NCBI RefSeq assembly: GCF_021568695.1
Contig: NZ_JAKGTI010000001.1
Span: 992,001 to 1,056,000, forward strand
Reading direction: 5' to 3'
Length of the DNA stretch: 64,000 nt
From: Maritalea mediterranea
GTDB lineage: Bacteria > Pseudomonadota > Alphaproteobacteria > Rhizobiales > Devosiaceae
A program made the translations under genes and the position numbers. Below the pieces are notes generated by a model. That model was not told the origin of the DNA. It was given only the letters and a program-made list of their open reading frames with translations, and searched no databases. Of the stretch, positions 26,675 through 35,688 are shown one piece after another (the stretch's first letter is position 1; each line of letters starts with the position of its first letter).

Positions 26675-27493
26675 ATGGCAATCGAAAAGATACTAATTAC
26701 CGTAAAGACCTATCCGGTTACCTCCAAAAAGTATGTAGAAACCGTTTGTACAGCGGGCATTCGTGAGGATGGCTCATGGGTCAGAATTTATCCAGCACCG
26801 TTTCGTTTGTTAGGTAAAGAGTCACAGTACTCAAAGTACCAGTGGGTGGAATTGGACCTCGTGAGGAATGATACGGACTTACGTCCAGAGAGCTTTCGCC
26901 CAGTCAACATCGATGCTATCAGACCATTAAATAAGATAGATACTAAAAACAACTGGGCTGAGCGCAGGCGACTGATACTATCAAAAAACGTGGTAAGAAC
27001 GAGGCTCGATGAGATCATTCGAGATGCGAATGAAAATCGTTACTCACTTTGTGTTTTCAAGCCAGCAAAAATCCGAAACTTCCTGGTAAAGCCAAAAACC
27101 AACGAGAAGCAGGATCGGCGAGCAGCCGCTCAGGAGCTAGCAAAACAGGGCATGTTGTTTTCCAGCGGCGAACAGGCTGAGCTTGAGCTCATGCCAGCAA
27201 TTCCATATAGATTTCTATACGAATTCGAAGATGCTGTCGGTAGGACGAGCAAAATGCAGATTGATGATTGGGAAACAAGCCAGCTTTATCTATCATGTAC
27301 AAACAGAGGTCATACTCCCGAGCAAGCAGCAGAGATGGTCAAAGATAAATATCTAAATGATTTTGCAAAAAAGAAAGACTTACACTTCTTTTTAGGAACA
27401 ACAAAACGTTGGCATGGTCTCAGCCCAAATCCGTTTTTAATCGTAGGCACGTTTCATCCACCACACTCCCCACAACTAGAGATGCCTCTTTGA
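26675..27493 (+). CDS. Conserved hypothetical protein paired with DUF488
   Basis: The 272-residue protein starts MAIEKILITVKTYPVTSKKY, followed by VCTAGIREDGSWVRIYPAPFR and, near the end, DFAKKKDLHFFLGTTKRWHG and NPFLIVGTFHPP. I recognise this as a widespread conserved hypothetical that tends to travel with DUF488 genes; no function is known to me. The segment SKYQWVELDLVRNDTDLRPES is also conserved. It has no membrane helix or signal. Base composition is low like its partner. Its TGA stop directly abuts the TAG stop of the convergent DUF721 gene, with no bases between. Confidence 0.82.
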   Translation: MAIEKILITVKTYPVTSKKYVETVCTAGIREDGSWVRIYPAPFRLLGKESQYSKYQWVELDLVRNDTDLRPESFRPVNIDAIRPLNKIDTKNNWAERRRLILSKNVVRTRLDEIIRDANENRYSLCVFKPAKIRNFLVKPKTNEKQDRRAAAQELAKQGMLFSSGEQAELELMPAIPYRFLYEFEDAVGRTSKMQIDDWETSQLYLSCTNRGHTPEQAAEMVKDKYLNDFAKKKDLHFFLGTTKRWHGLSPNPFLIVGTFHPPHSPQLEMPL

Positions 27494-28006
27494 CTAACCC
27501 CGCCCCCTAAGCCCCCGCCCTAGCTTCATCAGTGCCTCGCGTAGTTCCGCATCCTCAATGCCATCCAGCTCTGCATTCAGTTCCGCCTCAACCTTCGGCG
27601 TCAGCGGCCGCAACTGAGGCCGGGTGTCCTCTTGCTGCTGTGGAAGAAACGGGCGACGGGATGGTTTGATTTTATCCACCAGATAAAAGCCGAAATAGCG
27701 GTTGATTGCGCCTTTGATCATGTCGGTTTCATGGGTGAAGGCGAGGGCGTAGATGGGGTCGACGCTTACGGTGAGTATCGCGCCGGCTGCGCCTTCAATC
27801 TGCCCGGCATGGGGCCATTTGAGTTGGTCGGGGATCACCGATTGGTCAAACGGTTCGGGCACAATATGCGCCCAACGGGTCAACAATTCGGCATTAGCAA
27901 AGCCGCGCTTTTGCGCCAGCGGTTCAATCGCCCGTTCGGCCAATTCCGAAATAGACTTGGCGCGGTTCCAATGTTTGTACGGCCTGGTTTTTTTCTTCTC
28001 TGCCAT
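27494..28006 (-). CDS. DciA-like DUF721 protein
   Basis: From the ATG at 28006 the protein has 170 residues. The N-terminal half matches DUF721: KSISELAERAIEPLAQKRGFANAELLTRWAHIVP and later GAILTVSVDPIYALAF. DUF721 includes DciA, a replicative helicase loader or operator in many bacteria, but the alphaproteobacterial copies beside mutY have not been clearly assigned. It is divergent from mutY with 79 bases between the starts, and in related genomes sits with DsbA and Smc; here the transferred DUF488 island and the AraC pair split that block. The frame extends to 28228 but those residues are not family-like. Confidence 0.85.
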   Translation of the reverse strand: MAEKKKTRPYKHWNRAKSISELAERAIEPLAQKRGFANAELLTRWAHIVPEPFDQSVIPDQLKWPHAGQIEGAAGAILTVSVDPIYALAFTHETDMIKGAINRYFGFYLVDKIKPSRRPFLPQQQEDTRPQLRPLTPKVEAELNAELDGIEDAELREALMKLGRGLRGRG

Positions 28007-28085
28007 CGGGTGCCCGTTCAAATATGTTGCGCACAAATGGTGCTTTTGGCTTGAGCCAGCGGCGCAACGCAGTAGAGTGCCCATC

Positions 28086-29156
28086 ATGCATGAAAAAATC
28101 TCAAAAACTAGGGGGAAAAACGCCCCCACTTTAGACGCGGAAGCGATGCTCGAGTGGTATGACCGCTCAGCCCGCACATTGCCATGGCGCGTGGGGCCGC
28201 AGGCGCGGGCAAAAGGGGTGTTGCCCAACCCCTATTTCGTCTGGCTGTCGGAGATTATGTTGCAGCAAACCACAGTGCCGACGGTGGGGAAATATTTCGC
28301 CGCGTTCACGTCGCAGTGGCCGACTATTTTTGATCTGGCCGCCGCCCCGCGCGACGATGTGCTTAAAGCCTGGGCGGGCCTTGGCTATTATGCCCGCGCC
28401 CGCAATCTGCATGCCTGCGCCCAGGTGCTGGTTGAAGAGCACAACGGCATCTTCCCCGCCAGTGCCGAAGAATTGCAGAAGCTGCCCGGCATCGGGCCCT
28501 ACACCAGCGCCGCCATCGCCGCGATTTGTTTTGATGAGCAGGTGGCCGTGGTGGATGGCAATGTGGACCGGGTGGTGGCGCGCTATACCGCTTTGGACAC
28601 GCCGGTGCGCGATCAAAAGCCGTTTGTGCGCGAAGTGGTGGCGCGGTCGGTACCCAAGCGGGCCGGGGACTTTGCCCAAAGCCTGATGGATTTGGGCGCC
28701 ACCATCTGCGCCCCAAAACGCGCCAACTGCTTGATTTGCCCCATCGCCGAAAATTGCGCGGGCCGCAAATCCGGCGCGCCGGAAAACTATCCGGTGGCCG
28801 CGCCGAAAAAGCCAAAGCCCCAGCGCTTTGGCCATGCCTTTGTGGTACAAAATCAGCGGGGCGACATCTTCCTGCGTCAGCGCCCGGAAAAGGGCCTCTT
28901 GGCCGCCATGACGGAAGTGCCGGGCAGCGAATGGGTTGGCGACCGCACCGAACCCGAGTTCCCGTTTGCCGGAGACTGGCACAAGCGCGGCACCATCGAC
29001 CATGTGTTCACCCATTTCGCCTTGGAAGTGACCGTCTGGTTCATCCAAAGCGACACGCCCCCGGCGGCAGAAGGGTGGTGGCAACCAGGTGAAACCGTCG
29101 AGGGCGAAGCCTTGCCCACCGCCTTCAAAAAAGTGCTGCAAAAGGCATTGAAATAG
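28086..29156 (+). CDS. mutY: A/G-specific adenine DNA glycosylase MutY
   Basis: The 356-residue enzyme removes adenine paired with 8-oxoguanine. The glycosylase half has SEIMLQQTTVPTV with the catalytic glutamate, the helix-hairpin-helix LPGIGPYTSAAIAAI, and VVDGNVDRV with the conserved aspartate. The iron-sulfur loop is C-x6-C-x2-C-x5-C in ICAPKRANCLICPIAENC. The C-terminal NUDIX-like domain for recognising 8-oxoG follows (about 240-356). The ATG at 28086 was chosen because protein homology begins there; the frame runs open much further upstream across the DUF721 gene on the other strand. Complete, with all key residues. Confidence 0.96.
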   Translation: MHEKISKTRGKNAPTLDAEAMLEWYDRSARTLPWRVGPQARAKGVLPNPYFVWLSEIMLQQTTVPTVGKYFAAFTSQWPTIFDLAAAPRDDVLKAWAGLGYYARARNLHACAQVLVEEHNGIFPASAEELQKLPGIGPYTSAAIAAICFDEQVAVVDGNVDRVVARYTALDTPVRDQKPFVREVVARSVPKRAGDFAQSLMDLGATICAPKRANCLICPIAENCAGRKSGAPENYPVAAPKKPKPQRFGHAFVVQNQRGDIFLRQRPEKGLLAAMTEVPGSEWVGDRTEPEFPFAGDWHKRGTIDHVFTHFALEVTVWFIQSDTPPAAEGWWQPGETVEGEALPTAFKKVLQKALK

Positions 29157-29159
29157 TCA

Positions 29160-29909
29160 TTAGCGCAAAATTCTCGCGGCGATGGGCGGGGCCAGCAGGT
29201 TTAAAAACCGCAGCAATTTGGCTTTGCCCACCCAGATTTCATTTCGCCCTTTGGCAAGACCATTCACCACCTCAAGCGCTGCCTGTTGTGGTGAAATCTT
29301 TCCGGTGCCACGGCCTCTGGTCATTTCCGTATCCACCAGCGCCATCACCGCTTCGCTGATCTGAACTTGCGGCGCTTCATCCTCACATTGATAGCGGATC
29401 GCGCGGGTGAAATGGCGCACCCACGCCTTGGTGGCGCAATAAACGGGGGAGGCCGCTTTCGGCGCAATCGCCAGCCCGGTGCTGATGTTGCAGATCAGCG
29501 CTCGCTCTTGCCGCGCGAACTGCGGCAGCAGCCCAAGGCTCAAAGAGATAAGCGCATCAAGATTGAGCGCGATTTCGTCGCGCCCATCTGCAATGTTCCG
29601 TGGTGCATCGCCAGCAAGCACATTCATCTCAACCTGCCGCGCGGCATTATTGATCAGCACATTCAGGTCCGGATGGTTGGTCAGCAGATGCTCAATCAAC
29701 TGGTCAACCGCTTTGGCCTCCGCAAGGTCACTAGCATAGGGCGTCACCGCTTGAGGGAATTGCTGTTGCAGCCGCCGCAAATCATCTTCATTGCGACCCA
29801 CCACAATAAGTTGAGCACCCCGCGCGATCAGTAGTTTCGAAATTTCCAGCCCGATCCCCCGCGCGCCGCCGGTCACCAACGCCTTGCAGCCCGAAAAGTC
29901 AAATCCCAT
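29160..29909 (-). CDS. Short-chain dehydrogenase/reductase
   Basis: The roughly 249-residue enzyme is a classical SDR with the nucleotide motif TGGARGIG (about 14-21), the NNAA segment (LINNAARQ), the catalytic serine-containing ICNIST, and the YCATK tyrosine-lysine pair. Arg in VVGRN after the second strand suggests NADP(H). The substrate is unknown. The ATG at 29909 has GAGG seven bases upstream; two GTG codons precede it. It is divergent from a TetR regulator across a region with a perfect palindrome, so it is probably repressed by that regulator. The stop lies 4 bases from the end of mutY. Confidence 0.92.
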   Translation of the reverse strand: MGFDFSGCKALVTGGARGIGLEISKLLIARGAQLIVVGRNEDDLRRLQQQFPQAVTPYASDLAEAKAVDQLIEHLLTNHPDLNVLINNAARQVEMNVLAGDAPRNIADGRDEIALNLDALISLSLGLLPQFARQERALICNISTGLAIAPKAASPVYCATKAWVRHFTRAIRYQCEDEAPQVQISEAVMALVDTEMTRGRGTGKISPQQAALEVVNGLAKGRNEIWVGKAKLLRFLNLLAPPIAARILR

Positions 29910-29949
29910 CACCACACCTCATTTACAAAAAATCGTTGAGTGTGATAAT

Positions 29950-29963
29950 TGAGTAATTACTCA
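29950..29963. promoter_or_regulatory. Palindromic operator in the SDR/TetR intergenic region
   Basis: TGAGTAATTACTCA is a perfect 14-base palindrome midway between the SDR start and the TetR start. Its size, symmetry and place fit the binding site of the adjacent TetR protein, acting on both divergent promoters. Confidence 0.7.
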
Positions 29964-29980
29964 GTTTTGGAAACTCGCAT

Positions 29981-30598
29981 TTGTCTTCGCTCGCCAAACA
30001 ACCCGCCAGTCCTCGCAAACGGCCGCGCCAAGCCCGCGCACGTGTAACTGTTGATGCAATTTTGCAGGCCAGCACTCGCATTTTACAAAAGCAAGGGTTG
30101 GAGAAATTCAACACCAACCACATCGCCGATGTGGCCGGGGTCAGCGTGGGCACGCTATACCAATATTTCCCGAGCAAGGACGCAATCCTAATCGAACTGA
30201 TCCGGCAAAAGCGCAGCCAATTAAGCGATGCATTGGCAGACGCGGCAGCGCAATCTGCTGACCTTACGCTGGAACAGGCATTGGACAATCTGTTGCGCGT
30301 GACCATCGCCCACCAACTGAGCTGGCCGATGGTGGGGCGCACGCTCGATTATGCCGAGAGCTTTCTGCCTCTCGCGGATGAAAGCTTCAACTTCAAGCGA
30401 GAACTCACCGACATCATTTCGACATTGCTCGCCAAATTCTCAGTGCCGAATGCGGATATGGTGGCGCGTGATTTAATCTTCGCCTTAAACGGATTAATCG
30501 AGGGGATTTTGGCCACGCACAACGCAGATGCGGACCAAATCTTCACCCGCGCACAATTTTTGGCACACGGCTATATAAATGCAGTCAGAGAAAACTGA
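29981..30598 (+). CDS. TetR/AcrR family transcriptional regulator
   Basis: The 205-residue regulator begins with a basic stretch (SPRKRPRQARARVTVDAIL) and the helix-turn-helix IADVAGVSVGTLYQYFPSKDAI (about residues 48-69). The C-terminal domain resembles the TetR_C_17-like group. The start is a TTG at 29981; no better start exists nearby, since the basic segment comes immediately after. It is divergent from the SDR gene and the shared region holds a 14-base palindrome. Most likely it senses a small molecule handled by the SDR; no ligand can be named. Confidence 0.9.
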   Translation: MSSLAKQPASPRKRPRQARARVTVDAILQASTRILQKQGLEKFNTNHIADVAGVSVGTLYQYFPSKDAILIELIRQKRSQLSDALADAAAQSADLTLEQALDNLLRVTIAHQLSWPMVGRTLDYAESFLPLADESFNFKRELTDIISTLLAKFSVPNADMVARDLIFALNGLIEGILATHNADADQIFTRAQFLAHGYINAVREN

Positions 30599-30658
30599 AA
30601 TTTGCTGAAATAATCTAAAACTTTTTGGAGTTTTTACCCCGATTTCACCTGCCCAAAG

Positions 30659-30690
30659 AAAAAGCCGCTGATCTGACTTAGACCAGCGGC
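30659..30690 (-). terminator. Rho-independent terminator of ccrM
   Basis: On the minus strand GCCGCTG and CAGCGGC (plus 30684-30690 and 30664-30670) form a stem, extended by TCT/AGA pairs, followed by a T-rich run (the AAAGAAAAA stretch at 30655-30663). It lies 31 bases after the ccrM stop. Confidence 0.85.
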
Positions 30691-30720
30691 ATCGAGGTTG
30701 CCTGTATGCAGTACTGGAGG

Positions 30721-31866
<1,146 letters not shown>

Positions 31867-31869
31867 TTA

Positions 31870-31920
31870 CTTAACCCTAACGCAATACTACCTCGCCAGT
31901 TGTAATTTGTTAGGGTTAAG
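31870..31920. repeat. 12-base inverted repeat upstream of ccrM
   Basis: CTTAACCCTAAC (31870-31881) and GTTAGGGTTAAG (31909-31920) are perfect inverted copies separated by 27 bases. They lie between the ccrM start and the rnhB stop. The right copy overlaps the CtrA-like box, so this could be a paired binding site for a regulator, or a hairpin in the ccrM leader. Confidence 0.7.
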
Positions 31921-31930
31921 CGAGCTTTAA
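31916..31930 (-). promoter_or_regulatory. CtrA-like box upstream of ccrM
   Basis: TTAAGCGAGCTTTAA matches the CtrA consensus TTAA-N7-TTAA exactly. It sits 50-64 bases before the ccrM start codon at 31866. CtrA control of ccrM is documented in Caulobacter and relatives; this gene is in the right family and place. Confidence 0.7.
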
Positions 31931-31988
31931 ATCTTATGGTAAACCAAAAGTAAACAATGAGATTGCGCCGCTAAAGCACTGTTTTGAA

Positions 31989-32666
31989 TCAGTTTTCTTT
32001 GGCAATTATTTCTGCGATTGGCTTGAAATCTTTGCGATGATGATCGCAAGCCCCATGGTCAATCAATGCGGTCAAATGCTGCTTGGTGCCATAGCCTTTA
32101 TGTTTCAAAAAGCCGAAATGGGGGGCATCGCGCTCCATAATCTCACAGGCCCTGTCGCGGGTCACCTTGGCGATGATTGAAGCGGCGGCGATGGAGAGGG
32201 AGCGGCTATCGCCCTTGATCAAAGAGTGCCCGGCGCAAGGGAGATTGGGCGGCACATCTCGCCCGTCAATCAGGGCGACGTGCGGCTGCTGCGCAAGCGC
32301 TTCCACAGCCCGCCGCATGGCCAACAGGGTGGCGCCACGAATATTGTGGGTGGCGATCATCTCCGGCGGCGCGCTGGCAATGCCAACTTGGGCACCGCTA
32401 AGGAAAATCTCATCATAAAGCCGATCCCGCACCTTCATGGTCAGTTTCTTGCTGTCATTCAGCCCGTCCGGCACGTTTTCGGGATTAAGGATCACCGCCG
32501 CGGCAACCACTGGCCCGGCAAGTGGCCCGCGTCCAGCTTCATCCACGCCGCACACAATTTTGCCCTGCGCACGGAACGCGTCCTCCAGCGACAGATCAGG
32601 ACTGCCGAATAAATCTGATTGTGAAGTCGATGATGAGTCGGGTCTGGTCATGGCAATTTGTGCCAT
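31989..32666 (-). CDS. rnhB: Ribonuclease HII
   Basis: The 225-residue enzyme removes ribonucleotides and RNA from RNA-DNA hybrids. The DEDD active site is visible from GVDEAGRGPLAGPVVAAAVIL (residues about 40-60), ALIDGRDVP, and the SIAAASIIAKVTRDRACEIM segment. The N-terminal 30 residues before VCGVDEAGRG are variable in the family; the start could be as late as the ATG at 32651. It is followed by ccrM on the same strand after 122 bases, an arrangement common in alphaproteobacteria. RNase HI is also encoded in this window (54550). Confidence 0.95.
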   Translation of the reverse strand: MAQIAMTRPDSSSTSQSDLFGSPDLSLEDAFRAQGKIVCGVDEAGRGPLAGPVVAAAVILNPENVPDGLNDSKKLTMKVRDRLYDEIFLSGAQVGIASAPPEMIATHNIRGATLLAMRRAVEALAQQPHVALIDGRDVPPNLPCAGHSLIKGDSRSLSIAAASIIAKVTRDRACEIMERDAPHFGFLKHKGYGTKQHLTALIDHGACDHHRKDFKPIAEIIAKEN

Positions 32667-32803
32667 AGTCGAGGAGGCAAGTGAAGTGTGAACCCTTTGC
32701 TCGACCGGTTTGCATTCAGCCTATGCCCTGTTATGGTTTGGGGAACAAGATTTTAATCCCCCAAAATCCTCCAAGAAAAACAAAGCAGCAGGGAAATCGA
32801 AAA

Positions 32804-33610
32804 ATGGAACAAATGTCCGAAATGGCAATTGGGTATGGCCCGATTGTGATCAATGCAATCAAAGCGCTGATCATTCTTGTGATCGGCTGGATTGTGGCCA
32901 ACACGGTCTCACGTGTGGTGCGCAAAAAGGTGGCTGAAAACGATCGTATCGATAGCACCATTGGCAATTTCGCTGCGGCAATTGCCAAGTGGGTTATTCT
33001 GCTGATGGTGGCCATTGCCGTGCTCGGCCTGTTCGGCATTGAAGCCACATCGCTTGTGGCCGTTTTGGGCGCCGCCACGCTGGCCATCGGCCTCGCGCTG
33101 CAAGGCACCCTGTCTGATTTGGCTGCCGGCTTTATGCTGATCATCTTCCGTCCTTACAAAAACGGCCAGTTCGTTGATATTGGCGGCACTGCGGGCACGG
33201 TCGTGGACATCAATCTGTTTGTGACCGAATTGGTCACACCTGACAATGTGCAGATCATTATCCCAAACGGTCAGGCCTGGGGCGCAATCATTACCAACTA
33301 TTCCCATCACAACACCCGCCGGTGCGATCTGACTTTTGGCATTGACTATAATGATGATGCGGACAAGGCGATGAAAATCATTGAAGATCTGGCCAAAGCC
33401 GACGATCGGGTGATGGATACGCCAGAACCGTGGCTGCGCGTGACAAATTTGGGCGATAGCAGCGTTGATATTTCGGTGCGCCTTTGGTGTCAGGCAGCGG
33501 ATTATTGGAACCTGAAATTCGCCATGACCAAAGCGGTGAAAGAAGCGTTCGATAAAGAAGGCATTTCCATTCCATATCCGCACTCTGTGGAAATTAAGAA
33601 AGAAGGCTAA
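32804..33610 (+). CDS. Small-conductance mechanosensitive channel, MscS type
   Basis: From the ATG at 32804 (AGGGAAA upstream) the protein has 268 residues, close to E. coli MscS. It has three membrane helices, the last one glycine/alanine-rich (LGAATLAIGLALQGTLSDLAAGFMLIIFRP), and then a beta domain with EVTVPN-type loops (LVTPDNVQIIIPNGQAWG). It opens on membrane tension to release solutes after osmotic downshock. A terminator follows 21 bases after the stop. It is divergent from rnhB. The reading frame extends upstream to 32681, but with no family signal. Confidence 0.94.
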   Translation: MEQMSEMAIGYGPIVINAIKALIILVIGWIVANTVSRVVRKKVAENDRIDSTIGNFAAAIAKWVILLMVAIAVLGLFGIEATSLVAVLGAATLAIGLALQGTLSDLAAGFMLIIFRPYKNGQFVDIGGTAGTVVDINLFVTELVTPDNVQIIIPNGQAWGAIITNYSHHNTRRCDLTFGIDYNDDADKAMKIIEDLAKADDRVMDTPEPWLRVTNLGDSSVDISVRLWCQAADYWNLKFAMTKAVKEAFDKEGISIPYPHSVEIKKEG

Positions 33611-33631
33611 GGCCATTCGGCCAAAGCAAGG

Positions 33632-33659
33632 GCCCGCCGGACAACCGGCGGGCTTTTTT
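33632..33659 (+). terminator. Rho-independent terminator of mscS
   Basis: GCCCGCCGG and CCGGCGGGC form a perfect 9-base stem with an ACAA loop, followed by six T. It lies between mscS and the convergent hydrolase gene. Confidence 0.93.
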
Positions 33660-33672
33660 GATCCGGGCGGAA

Positions 33673-34617
33673 CTATTGCTTGTTCAGCCACTCCAAGATG
33701 GCTTGATTGGTTTCCTCCGGCTTTTCCTGCTGAATCCAGTGGCCGCAATCAAGGCTGACCTCATCCACATTCGGCACAAAGTCAGAGAGATTTTCCGATT
33801 TAGGGATCATGTCCCGCTCGCCATAAATCATCAAAGTGGGCTGTTTGATGATCGGGTCCACATCGGCCAAGATGTGCCAGTTGCGGTCCATATTGCGATA
33901 CCAATTGATGCTGCTGGTGAACCCGTTTTGCTCAAAACTTTGCACCAGAACCGTTAGTTCATCATCACTCAGCACTGGATCGCCCGGCGCCTCTTCGGCC
34001 TTGGCGAGATTGATCATCATATTGCCCGGCTCCGGCGGCGTCAGCGGTACATTTTTGCGAAACAGATTGCGGAGAAAGCGTTTGGTATTTTGATCCAGCA
34101 CCGCATCGGCCACGCCCGGCTGGCGGTTAAAGTGGACAAAATAATGATCGCCGCCAAATATCTCTTCCAAAAACTCGATCCAGGGCTTTTCCGTCCGCGC
34201 CTGATAGGGCAGGGCCAAATTGATGATTTTACGCACACGCTTCGGGTGCAACTGGGCCATGCACCACACCACATTGGCTCCCCAATCATGGCCGACGAAA
34301 ATCGCCTCGTCATAGCCGAAATGATCAAGCAGCGCGGCAAGATCGTTTGTGAGGTGGGTTATGTCATAAGCGGTCACCTCCGCCGGGCAGGAAGAATTGC
34401 CATAGCCTCGCTGGTTGGGCACGATGACATGATAGCCCGCCGCCACAAGGGCAGGCACCTGATGCCGCCAGGCAAAGGCATGTTCGGGCCAGCCATGGCA
34501 AAGCACAATCGGATTGCCCTTATTTTCCTGGCCGGCTTCAAACACCTCAAGCTCCACACCATTTACAGCGATTATGGTGGGGGGTGGGAAATTGGTTGAG
34601 TTGATCATCGTGTCCAT
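33673..34617 (-). CDS. Alpha/beta hydrolase, epoxide hydrolase type
   Basis: The 314-residue enzyme belongs to the epoxide hydrolase branch: oxyanion motif HGWPEHAFAW (about 41-50), nucleophile elbow VGHDWGANV with the catalytic aspartate, lid tyrosine region, and the histidine in LDCGHWIQQEKPEE near the C-terminus. It should open an epoxide by an ester intermediate. The substrate is unknown. It is divergent from a WYL regulator with a palindrome between them. No signal peptide is present, so it is cytosolic. The start may be the second methionine (three codons on). Confidence 0.92.
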   Translation of the reverse strand: MDTMINSTNFPPPTIIAVNGVELEVFEAGQENKGNPIVLCHGWPEHAFAWRHQVPALVAAGYHVIVPNQRGYGNSSCPAEVTAYDITHLTNDLAALLDHFGYDEAIFVGHDWGANVVWCMAQLHPKRVRKIINLALPYQARTEKPWIEFLEEIFGGDHYFVHFNRQPGVADAVLDQNTKRFLRNLFRKNVPLTPPEPGNMMINLAKAEEAPGDPVLSDDELTVLVQSFEQNGFTSSINWYRNMDRNWHILADVDPIIKQPTLMIYGERDMIPKSENLSDFVPNVDEVSLDCGHWIQQEKPEETNQAILEWLNKQ

Positions 34618-34701
34618 TATTCACCTGTTCGTTCTGCGCCGCTGGGGCGCGCATTGGTCTTTATCGCGAGATTGGCTCGCTTTGAGGACACTATGGATAT
34701 T

Positions 34702-34720
34702 TATGCCATTATTTGGCATA
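34702..34720. promoter_or_regulatory. Palindromic operator upstream of the WYL regulator
   Basis: TATGCCA and TGGCATA are perfect inverted arms separated by TTATT. The element ends 8 bases before the regulator ATG at 34729 and lies about 85 bases from the hydrolase start. It is a likely operator for both divergent genes. Confidence 0.65.
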
Positions 34721-34728
34721 TTTGTTTG

Positions 34729-35463
34729 ATGGCAGACTCAAGTTTTGAAAAACGCGCAGACCGGCGCACACGGCTTTTGGGATTGCTCCGATCAGAAGAC
34801 CATTGGACAACCGCTGATTTACGCACGCAATTGGGCGTCAGCCAGCGCACCTTGATGCGGGAATTGGCGGCGTTGAAAGAGGCAGGCTATCCCATCGAGT
34901 CGGACAGGGGGCGCGGCGGCGGCATTCGACTGGATGGGCGCTGGGGCATCGAGCGGCTTAATCTAAGCCATTATGAAGTGATCGAGCTGATCCTTTCCCT
35001 CGCCATTGTGGAAAGTCTGCAGTCACCGCTGCTCACCGGCAATCTTAAAGCCATCAAGCAAAAGCTGTTTCAAGCCTTTCCACAAAAACAACGCAGCGCC
35101 GTCAGCAATATCCGCAAGCGGGTGATGATCGGCGACAATGCCAACAAATCTATACTCTCCGCATATACGCCCCCGCCGCAGCACATCTCCGAATCCATCG
35201 CCGAAGCTTTTTTGCAGCAAAGCCTTTTGGAGATCGACTATCAAAACGAAGCCATGGCCCGCCGCACCCGGGTGATCGAAGCCCAATTCATCCTGCTCAA
35301 CTGGCCCATCTGGTACATCATCGCCTGGGACCATTTGCGCGACTCGTCGCGGGTTTTTCGGATTGATCGGATTAAGAAGGCAAAAGTGGTGGACGGCAGT
35401 TTCTCCTTGCGCCCGAAAGAGGTTTTTACCGGGATATATCGGCCGTTTTATCAGACGATTTAA
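34729..35463 (+). CDS. HTH/WYL domain transcriptional regulator (YafY type)
   Basis: From the ATG at 34729 the protein has 244 residues, matching family length. The N-terminal winged helix is seen in DRRTRLLGLLRSEDHWTTADLRTQLGVSQRTLMRELAALKEAG and the wing in DRGRGGGIRLDGRW. The C-terminal part holds the WYL ligand domain in degenerate form (NWPIWYIIAWDHLRDSSRVFRIDRI). An earlier in-frame start at 34654 would place the palindrome at 34702 inside the coding sequence, so the later start is better. It is divergent from the epoxide hydrolase and probably regulates it. Confidence 0.88.
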   Translation: MADSSFEKRADRRTRLLGLLRSEDHWTTADLRTQLGVSQRTLMRELAALKEAGYPIESDRGRGGGIRLDGRWGIERLNLSHYEVIELILSLAIVESLQSPLLTGNLKAIKQKLFQAFPQKQRSAVSNIRKRVMIGDNANKSILSAYTPPPQHISESIAEAFLQQSLLEIDYQNEAMARRTRVIEAQFILLNWPIWYIIAWDHLRDSSRVFRIDRIKKAKVVDGSFSLRPKEVFTGIYRPFYQTI

Positions 35464-35534
35464 GGAAGTCGCTGAGGGCATTACGGTTTGATGTTGTGGG
35501 TTGGGCTATTTGCATGGATTCAACGCACAGCGTC

Positions 35535-35554
35535 ATTCCCGCGTAGGCGGGAAT
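35535..35554. repeat. Palindromic repeat, ATTCCCGC type
   Basis: ATTCCCGC, GTAG, GCGGGAAT is a perfect palindrome. It is flanked by CGTC before and CCAG after, the usual surroundings of this element in alphaproteobacterial intergenic DNA. It occurs once as a clear unit in the window. Confidence 0.75.
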
Positions 35555-35613
35555 CCAGTTGGGAACTTCTACTGTGCAATACCTAAATGATTGGGGTCTT
35601 GGTTGGCGCTTGC

Positions 35614-35644
35614 CTGGATCCCCGGACCGAGCCCGAGGATGACG
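35614..35644. repeat. Degenerate palindromic repeat
   Basis: CCTGGATCCCCGGACC is followed by GAGCCCGAGGATGACG. It resembles the GCCCCGGA-type units but the right arm reads CCCGAGG, so the palindrome is imperfect. It is likely an older copy of the same element. Confidence 0.5.
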
Positions 35645-35688
35645 TGGTGGGCGCGGTTGGTTTTGCGGATATCATCATTGCTGCTTTG

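Noticed and set aside
27753-28085. Upstream extension of the mutY reading frame
   Set aside because: It overlaps the DUF721 gene on the other strand and carries no MutY signal; family homology starts at the ATG at 28086.
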